Source: Magnolia sinica (lineage: Eukaryota > Streptophyta > Magnoliopsida > Magnoliales > Magnoliaceae). From it: a stretch of DNA of 64,000 nt. The DNA is taken from positions 38,309,001 to 38,373,000 of the forward strand of contig NC_080573.1 of NCBI RefSeq assembly GCF_029962835.1, read 5' to 3'. Positions within the stretch are counted from its first letter, which is position 1, and the number at the start of each line of letters is the position of its first letter. Made by a program: the position numbers and the translations under genes. The notes under the pieces were generated by a model. It did no database searches and was not told the origin of the DNA. It saw only the letters and a program-made list of their open reading frames with translations. This document shows, piece after piece, positions 56,270-64,000 of this stretch.

Positions 56270-57578
56270 TCAGAGGCCGATTATGTGTCCCGAATATTCC
56301 TGAGTTACACAGAGATCTTCTGACCGAGGCACATCGATCGTGGTTTTCTATCCACCCTAGCTTGACGAAGATGTATCGTGATATGAGGTGTCAGTATTTT
56401 TTGACGAAGATGAAGCACCAGATTTTTAGTTTTGTGGCCGAGTGTGACACATACCAGCGTGTCAAGGCAAATCATTAGAGACCCCCAGGTCCATTGCAGC
56501 CGTTAAGCATCTCGTTGTGGAAGTAGGAGCACATATCCACTGATTTTATCATAGGTTTCGAGGACTCAGCGTGGTCACGATACCATCTGGGTTATCGTCG
56601 ATCGTCTGATGAAGTCGGTACATTTTTTTTGCAGTTTGTATGACCTAGCATTTGGACCAGCTTGTGAGGTTATTCATATAGGAGATTGTGAGACTGTACG
56701 GCATTCCAGTTTCGATCATTTCTGACTGAGACCCAAGGTTCACGTCTCAGTTTTGAAGAAGCTTCCACACGACAATGGGGTCTATTTTGCAGCTCAGCAC
56801 TGCGTATTATCTACAGACCGATGGGTAGACCAAGAGGGTCAACCAGATCCTTGAGGATATGCTTCGGGCTTACGTGATTGACTTTTTGGGTATATGGGAC
56901 AAGCATCCGCGATTAGCTGAGTTCATGTACAACAACAGCTATCAAGCGACCATTGGTATAGCTCCTTTTGAGGCATTATACGGCAGACCGTGCAGATATC
57001 CGAGTTGTTGGACCGAGATTGGTGAGTGGTGTCTCCTAGATCTGGAGCTTGTGCAGTAAACATCAGAGGTCATCGACATCATCAGGCAGAGGATGCACAC
57101 AGCTGAGAGCTAGTAGAAGAATTTTGTTGATCGTCGGCGTCGTCCCTTGGAGTTGCCGTTGAAGACCATGTGTATCTCAAGATCTCACCCATGAAGGGTG
57201 TGGTTCATTTTGGAGTGAAAGGCAAGCTTGCCCCAGATTCATAGGACCTTTTAAGATCACAGGGCTTGTTGGGGCCGTGGCCTATCGGCTTGTCTTGCCA
57301 TCTCAGTTGTCTGGCGTCCACAATATTTTCTATGTCTCTATGTTATGGAAGTGTGGATCAGACATCGTTCCCATTATTAATTGACAGCCATTAAAGGTTC
57401 GTGAGGATGCTTCTTACATTGAGTAGTCAGTTCGTATCCTTGATCGGAATGAGCAGGTCCTCCGGACTAAGGTCATTCCCTTGGTGAAGGTGCAATGGTG
57501 TCATTATAGCGTAGACAAGGCATCTTAGGAGCGCGAGGTTGAGATTCGCGAGCGTTATCCCCATCTTTTTGATGAATG
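56270..57578 (+). pseudogene. Tekay integrase with chromodomain-like C-terminus
   Basis: Pieces in order: a VPNIPELHRDLLTEAHRSWF-like zinc-binding start (56290-56345), FAVYQRVKA-like text (56450), a TIWVIVDRLMKSVHFF-like core (56580-56630), LRAYVIDFLGIWDKHPRLAE and MYNNSYQATIGIAPFEALYG (56862-56985). Later come ISPMKGVVHFGVKGKLAPRF-like text (57185-57240) and YRLVLPSQLSGVHNIFYVSM (57285-57345). The end, VIPLVKVQWCHYSVDKAS then EREVEIRERYPHLFDE (57473-57578), is the chromodomain-type tail of Tekay/Del elements, thought to guide insertion into heterochromatin. Many stops. Confidence 0.85.
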
Positions 57579-57687
57579 ACTGTATTTTATATTGTCTCTA
57601 ATTATATATGATGTCATGATTTCTCTCCTTCTATGAGTTATGTGTAGTTGTGATGATAATGTAAATTGTGAGGATGAAATTTTTATT

Positions 57688-57700
57688 AGGAGGGGAGAGA
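57688..57700 (+). other. Polypurine tract
   Basis: AGGAGGGGAGAGA immediately before the 3' LTR start TGTAAGCCCC; it primes plus-strand DNA synthesis. Confidence 0.9.
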
Positions 57701-58661
57701 TGTAAGCCCCGTATCCTAGTTCGTACCATTCCGTAAACTATCGCGATCCTCCCCGTCGAATTCTTACAACTCTCGACTTGTAATCAATATTTGCGTGCAA
57801 CCCTAAGTCACATCCCATAAATGTAAGTCGACTCAACTCGAGACTTGTACCTTAGCGACCACGTCATTGCCGCGGTTCCAACGCCGCGTCTTGCGTACCA
57901 ATGCGATACCCAGGCCAGGAGTTGCGGGCCCCTATTTATCTTAAAGAAACGCCACGCATTTATAAATCCCGAGAGAATCTCTATAACCCATCCCATCAAT
58001 CAATCAAGTCTAGTCAAGTACTCAACCCATCACACTCATACCTCACATGTCACCTCTCTTACACAACCCATACGACTCTTACCGAAGCTACCTCCAAAGT
58101 CAACATTTCTCTTACACAACCCATACCTCTCTTACACAACCATCCCTCTCATCCCATCCTTCTTACACACATCACTCCTCTCTCATTTCACTCCATCCCA
58201 TCTCATTCTCTACCATTTTCCAAGCAACTACGTCTAAGCATTCCAAGGAGAGAAAGAGCTTTGTGTGTGGCCCACTTCCTACCCCCAAATCTCTCATCCA
58301 AGCCCTTTAATCCTCATCATCTTCCATCAAAGAGAGAGCCAAGGAGTTTGGCATTTCATAGAACTAAGGAGATCCAACGGTGGGTGTTTTATAGGCTTAG
58401 ATTTATGTTTTGATGATACGCCAAGAGGGGCCTATTGATTGATGGTATGGACCTCACTGTGGCTGATGGCCCACTATGATTCATGTGATCATCCCATGAC
58501 GTGGCCATTCTCCATGGACCCCATCATGATGTTTACTTTCCTAGTGTGAAAGGGTCCTCTAGACCTTGCATTTTGGTGGAGAAGGGATCTCCACTGTTGA
58601 TTTTGATTGGTGGGCCCACATGTAATGGGACCCACTTGTGTATGTTTGTAATGCACGGAAG

Positions 58662-58688
58662 GGAGGGCTCATAGTGGTGGAGCCCTCC
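58662..58688. repeat. Perfect 9-bp hairpin, conserved in Tekay LTRs
   Basis: GGAGGGCTC, a 9-base loop (ATAGTGGTG), GAGCCCTCC. Equivalent positions are 49974-50000 (decayed), and in reverse orientation 10675-10704, 18253-18281 and 33680-33708. There the inner stem is CCC/GGG instead of CTC/GAG. Confidence 0.8.
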
Positions 58689-60486
58689 ATCACTTGTTCT
58701 CTTTCTCTCTCTCTCTCTCTCTCCCCCTGTTTGATGGCCCACCTTGAAGAATGGATTAGATCTACACCGTGGATGGTGGAAATCCCACCGTGATGTATGT
58801 ACTTTGTATTCACACCGTTTGTGGGATCATAGATGGTGGGCCTGCTGCATGTGTGGCAGTCCACACCGTCCAGTCCACTGGACATGGACCCCACGCATGA
58901 TGTATGTATTCCATTCCATGTCGTCCATTTATTTTTTTCATCTGTGTCGTCCATCCTGGACCCCACTTGATGATGACGTGTCCAGGCCGTCCAGCTCGCT
59001 GGACCCTGGACGTAAAAAAAATAATAATAATAATAGAATGAATAGATATATATATATATAATATAATATAATATAATATATATGATATACATATACAGAT
59101 GTATATCTGGTGGGCCCCACGTGGGACCCACCTACTGTGGAAATGGATTGGCTGGTCTACCACATACCACCTATATAACTGATGTATGACGTCAGCAAAT
59201 TTTGTGGGGCCCACACATGATATATGTATTTTATCCATGCTGCATGCCCAGCAGTGTGGGCCCCACACACGTGGGATCCACCATGATATATGTATTACAT
59301 CTACACCATCCATCGGTGTGGACCCCACCTAACGTATATGCTTTATCCTCACCGTCTAGCATCTGGATGGTGGGAGTCCACCATGATGTATGGGTTTTAA
59401 TCCGCTTCGTCCATCGACATGGGACCCACCTTGAGTGTATATATTATATATCCAAACCGTCCATCTGCTGCCAGCAGCAGATAGTTGTTGTCTAATGTCA
59501 GAAGGTTTGTGGACCCGATCATGATATATGTGTTAAATCCAAACCGTCTATCAGGTGGACCACACTACAAATATCAATGGAGGAATGAACCCCTACCATT
59601 GAAACCCGTTTGGGGTTCCAGAAGTTTTGGATCAATATCAAATTTGTTTTCCTCTTAATTGAGGTCTTTAAGACCTTATGAACAGATTGAATGGAAAATC
59701 AATGTTATGGTGGGCCCACTTGATGTATATGAGGCCCATGTATATGAGGGCCACTTGATGTATATGAGGCCCATGTGATGAGACCCACTTGATGTATATG
59801 AGGCCCATGTGATATAGCCCACTTGATGAATTGGAGGCCCACGAGTGAGGCCAAATATGATGTATATGAGGCCCATGAGTGAGGCCTAATGCGACGTATG
59901 TGAGGCCCATGAGTGAGGCACAATGTGATGTATGAGGCCCTTTGAGCGAGGCCCTTGGAGATGTATGTGCCCATTATGAGGGATAAGGCCCACCCATGAT
60001 GTATGTGTTATATACATGCACTATCCATCCTTTTTCTAGATAATTGGAGGGCTGAGAGCCTCATTATGATTCCGATTCTGATTTCCAAATGGACCGCACC
60101 TTAGGACAATGGTGGTTAATGTCCACTGTTGTAAGTTTTCTTATGGCCCATTGTTAAGCCCATTTTTACCCTTACCCATTAGGCTAACCCAAACCGTTGG
60201 GCCCCCATTGATGATGATACCTTCAACCGTCCTTGCAGGGGACCCCGTCTTAATATATATCATATACTAGTACATTGATGTAAGTTATGATAGTCTAACA
60301 TGGACCATTCCATATAGACTTCTATATGATTAGTGGGGCATATCATTGAGCCCGTACTCTTGTAAGTAACATACCAGTTAAGACCGATCATCACCTGCTA
60401 TATCTAATAATCATGCTAGTGTACTTAGTCTAGTAGGACACACTGAGAACATGTTTAGTATTACATCATGATACATGCCCATACAT

Positions 60487-61095
60487 GCCCATTCTCTCTA
60501 AAAGAAATGGCCAAATCATGGTTTCAATCATTAAGGCCTAGATCCATTGTCACATGGGCAAAGATGAGCCAGGAGTTTCTCAAAAAAATCTTCCCGGCTC
60601 ATAAAACTAATGCTCTTAGACTAGAAATAATGAACTTCTCCGAAAAATATAATGAGACCTTCTTTGAATGTTGGGAACAGTTCAAAGAAATCTATCGATT
60701 TAGACCAACACATCTTCTATCATCCCTCTTGGTAATCTAGTTAAGTGGTCAGCAAGTTATAATGTTGTTTTGGTGGGTTTCAACTCACCGATGCCTAATT
60801 GTTCATATACCGAGTATGGTATCAGATTGACAATTGCCCCAAGGTTTAGAAGTGCTCCATCAACCCTGAAGTTTCTAATCACACGTGAGATTGTAGGACT
60901 TCCAGGATCCTTAGACTTCATCATTCTGGACACACACTCAGTTTCAAATATGGGCACTCAAATTCCGATCATATTAGGCCAGCCATTCCTAGCCACTGCC
61001 AATGCTATCATAAATTGCCGGAATGAAGTAATGAAAATATCTTATGGGAATATGACAGTAAAATTCAATGTATTTCATTTGCACAAACCACAAGA
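60487..61095 (+). pseudogene. Athila gag/protease patch with an inverted segment
   Basis: Three joined pieces. 60487-60696 (+) is gag core, with CPFSLKEMAKSWFQSLRPRS and KIFPAHKTNALRLEIMNFSE. 60697-60918 reads as protease on the minus strand (VNLIPYSVYEQLGIGELKPT, with NLGAI in place of the active-site DLGAS). 60919-61090 (+) is the protease continuation (FIILDTHS, then PIILGQPFLATANAIINCRN). The gag differs from that at 61681, so it comes from another Athila subfamily. No terminal repeats frame it. Confidence 0.85.
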
Positions 61096-61589
61096 GGATG
61101 TAGGCCTTGCATTGCATAGCCTTGGTATGGCTAATAATATTCATGGACTTATCGACATTTCCATTTACTTTGATATTGTATACTTGGTACATGCATTACG
61201 CACACACGCACACACTCTCTAAGCTTTTGTAAGCTTATGCATGACCGTTATGTGTAGGTAACGTTGGATCACAGCAGCGCTAAGGCAGGAGCGCGTATCA
61301 AATCATTTTGGAGCCTTTTGATCATCTTGTATTTCCCTTTCCGCTTTGTGCTCAAAGTTTTTGGTATAATGGATATGTGGTGATGTTGTTTTGTGACTTG
61401 GTTATGCTTGTGGTTATGCTCCATTACAAAAAAATCATACTAAAAATCCTTCTTGTAGGATCCTAGGATCAGAATCTGGCAAATGGATGCCGGAAGCCGA
61501 GAATAGGGCACAACGGAGGCTTTTAGCATCGGATTCAGCGATCAAAAATTTTGTGAGCCCGTTTTCTAAGTTTGGGGCATGATAGAAGT

Positions 61590-61601
61590 TGGTATTAGAG
61601 C
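61590..61601 (+). other. Second Tekay primer-binding site
   Basis: TGGTATTAGAGC (one mismatch) followed by the Tekay leader to about 61680 (GAATAACTT at its end, as at 53130). A PBS should follow a 5' LTR only, so this marks the beginning of a second, lost element body. Confidence 0.9.
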
Positions 61602-61680
61602 ATAACTTGGCAATACCTAAGGATCACATCACATATTTACTATGAACTTAGAATAAATAGATCCGAGTCTGAATAACTTA

Positions 61681-62410
61681 TGATCCAACTCCCAAAATTT
61701 CATAGGCTTAAATATGAAAATCCATATCTACACTTGAAAGAGTTTAATGAGATCATAACCACATTATACTTTCCTAATGTGTCTGAGGACACGATCAGGC
61801 TAAAACTCTTTCCTTTCTCCTTAAAAGAAAAGGCTAAGACATGGTTGCATTCACTACATCTACGATCTATTAGCAGATGGAATTGCATGATAAGGGAGTT
61901 CATAAAGAAATTCTTCCCATATCATAATATGAACACCATTAGAAAGTCGATTATGAACTTCGCCCACAAGGAAGATGAAACATTCTTCCAATGTTGGGAG
62001 CGGTTCAAGGATTTTGTTAGTTCATGCTCACAATACGGTTTTGAAACGTGGCACATAACAAATTTCTTCCATGAAGGACTGACATCTTACATGCGTCAAT
62101 TCGTCGAGACGATATGCAATGGGGAATTCATGAACAAAGATGTCGATTATGTGTGGGATTACTTTGAAAAACTCGCTGAAACCGCACAATCATGGGACAT
62201 CTCCCCAAGACCTAAAACCACTTCTAAGCCTACTCAATCAAAGGACAAAGGCGGAATATATCTTTTGAAAGAAGAAGACAATATAAATGTTAAAGTAGCC
62301 AGTCTCACAAGGAACTCGAGGCCATGGAACTTAAGGAGAAGGCTAAGGAAGTTTTTTACGGTATTTGTGCTTGTAACGTTCATACAACTGAGAATTGTCT
62401 AACAATACCT
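61681..62410 (+). pseudogene. Athila gag core, continuation
   Basis: Open frame 61680-62402 with FHRLKYENPYLHLKEFNEII, IRLKLFPFSLKEKAKTWLHS, REFIKKFFPYHNMNTIRKSI, EDETFFQCWERFKDFVSSCS, GFETWHITNFFHEGLTSYMR and SWDISPRPKTTSKPTQSKDK. It is the best preserved Athila gag in the window. A frameshift near 62315 spoils the last ~25 residues; the correct continuation (EAKEVFYGICACNVHTTENC-like) lies in another frame. Confidence 0.85.
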
Positions 62411-63125
62411 GCTTTTTAAGAAATATTAAATGAGCAATCAAATGCTGGGAACAACTACCAAAGGCCTTTCAAAGAACTAACTTTAAACACATACAATTCA
62501 AGTTAGAGAAATCATCTAAACTTCAACTAGAGAAATGGACAAACTGCTATTCCTCAAGGAATCCCTAACCAATTCTTGAATCAAGGGAAACCTCAAGAGG
62601 AATCGGTTCAAAATCCCACACAATCTCAAAAGCTTATTTAGAAAAGTACTCTCCAATCCTTATAAGAACTTACAAAGGCTATACAAACGATAAACTCACA
62701 TGTTGCGATTATGGAGAAAGGGATCCTCCCAGCTCACCCTATCCCCAATCCTGAACCGCAATATGGAGTTAGTGAACCAAGCTCTTCAATCCCAATGGAG
62801 CAAGCCAAGTCTATCACCACTCTTAGTAGTGGAAAAACAATTGACGAATCTATTCCGATAAGGGCTGAAAGGTCTAAGGACCCGAAAGAAGATACAAATG
62901 ATAGACTTAGCACTACTCCACATGGATTAGAACCGGAACCTTTAAGCAAGCCGATTACTCCATTCCCCCAATGGTTGGTTGCACCAAAACCTCTAACCAA
63001 CTCACAGGATATTTTAGAGGTGTTGAAATAAGTGAAGTCAACATCCCTCTTTTGGATGTTGTGAAACAAATTCCTTCAAATGCCAAATTTCTAAAAGACC
63101 TATGCATAACCAAGAGGTAGCAAAG
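62411..63125 (+). pseudogene. Athila gag-protease linker, plus-strand copy
   Basis: Stops up to 62710, then the open frame 62711-63031 with SIPMEQAKSITTLSSGKTID, TPHGLEPEPLSKPITPFPQW and LTNSQDILEVLK. After a stop comes LDVVKQIPSNAKFLKDLCIT (63052-63115). It is parallel to 22639-23112 and hydrophilic with no catalytic domain. Confidence 0.75.
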
Positions 63126-63224
63126 TATCAAAAAGAAAATTTTCCTAACAGAAAAAGTGAGTGTCATCGTCAAGCAAGATGTGCCACAAAAATATAAAGA
63201 TCCAAGTAGCCCAACTATCACTTA

Positions 63225-64000
63225 TATAATTTGGAATCACCAAATTGAGAACGCACTTCTTAACTTGGGGGCAAAATTTGATCCCTTATTCAATCTACAA
63301 ACAACTACGTCTAGGTGAATTAAAACCCACCCAGACCACATTACAACTTGTCGATCGCTCAGTTCATGTACCGAGGGGAAAATTGAGGATGTGTTGTATA
63401 GGTTGACAAATTCTACTATCTAGTAGATTTTATCGTCCTAGATACTTAGCCCATCGCAGATATGAGCACTCAAATCCCTTTCATACTAGGCCGTCCATTC
63501 CTTGCTATATCCAATGTTATCATCAATTATAGGAATGGGGTTATGAATGTCTTTTAGAAATATGACATTGGAGCTCAATATCTTTTTTAACATGAGCAGA
63601 CAGGCAGAGGATGATGACGAGGCCCACAACATTAATGTGATAGACTCTTTCGCGGAAGATAAAACTCTGATGACCTTATCCTCTGACCCTCTAAAGATGT
63701 GCTTGACCCACGCCCTTGATTTGGATGATGACACGATTAGGGAGATGGATGTCATGCTTGATATTACGCCAATACTTGAAGTTAACGGGTAGAGGCCACA
63801 ATTTAAAGAATTACCTCGAACTGATGCAATGCCTTTACTGTCTAGCCTCAAAGCACCAAAGCTTGACATAAAACCTTTGCCCTCTGATCTCAAATATATC
63901 TAATTAGGTTAAGATGAGACATAACTGATGGTGATTTCTACCCACCTTGAGCAAGAATAGGAGAGTATGCTTATTTCTACTCTCGTTGAGCACAAAGGAG
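63225..64000 (+). pseudogene. Athila protease and pre-RT spacer, plus-strand copy
   Basis: A damaged active-site region (LLNLGAKFDPLFNLQ-like, 63258-63300) leads into ELKPTQTTLQLVDRSVHVPR (63320-63378), VDKFYY, FIVLD and PFILGRPFLAISNVIINYRN (63474-63535). The open frame 63547-63792 follows with MTLELNIFFNMSRQAEDDDE and TLMTLSSDPLKMCLTHALDL, then LKAPKLDIKPLPSDLKYI (63848-63900). RT would lie beyond the window. Confidence 0.8.

Larger units (their letters stand above)
57701..61584 (+). repeat. Tekay 3' LTR with internal patch
   Basis: Starts TGTAAGCCCCGTATCC, ends TTTGGGGCATGATA (from GCGTGACA). It contains the perfect hairpin at 58662-58688, a CT tract (58699-58722), TA runs (59040-59100) and GGGCC repeats (59700-59960). 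At 60487-61095 it carries an Athila gag/protease patch in place of about 710 bp present in the 5' LTR (51860-52570). Confidence 0.85.
49085..61680 (+). mobile_element. Tekay-like Gypsy element with an extra PBS at its end
   Basis: Truncated 5' LTR (49085-53031), PBS (53037-53048), gag, protease, RT, RNase H, integrase with chromodomain-like end, polypurine tract (57688-57700), and 3' LTR (57701-61584). Unexpectedly a second PBS (61590-61601) and about 80 bp of leader follow, up to 61680, where Athila gag resumes. The first ~85 bp of the 5' LTR are missing. The unit is therefore the remains of a tandem (LTR-body-LTR-body) cut at both ends. Confidence 0.8.
47139..64000 (+). mobile_element. Athila-type Gypsy element, runs off the window
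   Basis: 5' LTR (47139-48622), PBS (48629-48646), leader, gag start (49028-49084), interruption by the Tekay element (49085-61680), gag core (61681-62410), linker, protease and pre-RT spacer to 64000. About 40 gag residues are missing at the interruption. It belongs to the same family as the minus-strand copies at 12731-25884. Confidence 0.75.

Noticed and set aside
57901-58413. 170-residue plus frame, similar to 49344-49544
   Set aside because: LTR sequence in both places (5' and 3' LTR); the likeness is due to the LTRs, not to a conserved protein.

Overview
This window looks like a gene-poor, retrotransposon-packed stretch of a large plant nuclear genome. The organism is almost certainly a flowering plant. 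The evidence is several plant LTR-retrotransposon lineages (Ty1/Copia, and Ty3/Gypsy of the Athila, Tat and Tekay/Del types), plant-style primer-binding sites, foldback MITEs rich in GTGGGCC, and one plant-type F-box/LRR exon. The GTGGGCCCAC-rich repeat style recalls woody magnoliids from memory, but I cannot assign a species. Lineage names here rest on motif recognition only, with no database search.

Layout. 1-2298: non-coding DNA with a Copia LTR end, a foldback repeat and the first copy of a ~700 bp dispersed repeat. 2299-11428: a Tekay-like element on the minus strand reduced to 5' LTR, PBS, gag start and the last bases of the 3' LTR. It has a perfect 5-bp target duplication (ATATG), and a separate 4.7 kb TG...CA element (5601-10282) sits in its LTR. 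11434-12730: an LTR-like non-coding stretch. 12731-25884: minus-strand Athila-type sequence made of one near-complete decayed element plus a second deleted copy, interrupted by a solo Tekay LTR (15232-19278) that itself carries an integrase fragment. 25895-28940: second copy of the dispersed repeat, MITEs and microsatellites. 28941-37718: a Tork-type Copia element split inside its protease region by another solo Tekay LTR (30733-34467).

38340-38847 is the only host-like coding sequence I can support: the last exon of an F-box/LRR protein. From 39380 to the end lies a nest of same-strand elements. A decayed Copia is broken by a Tat element, whose LTR holds a Copia-type solo LTR. The Tat element is broken by an Athila element that runs off the window, and the Athila gag is broken by a Tekay element (49085-61680) whose 3' LTR carries a rearranged gag/protease patch.

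All transposon reading frames are broken by stops or frameshifts, and several catalytic residues are lost, so this is a fossil record rather than a set of active elements. The most interesting recurring pattern is in the LTRs. Several unrelated families carry arrays of short near-palindromic motifs, mostly just upstream of a TATA box, with a different motif in each family. The Tekay LTRs also carry hairpins, one of which shows an apparent compensatory change between copies. I found no tRNA, rRNA, CRISPR array or intact host gene.
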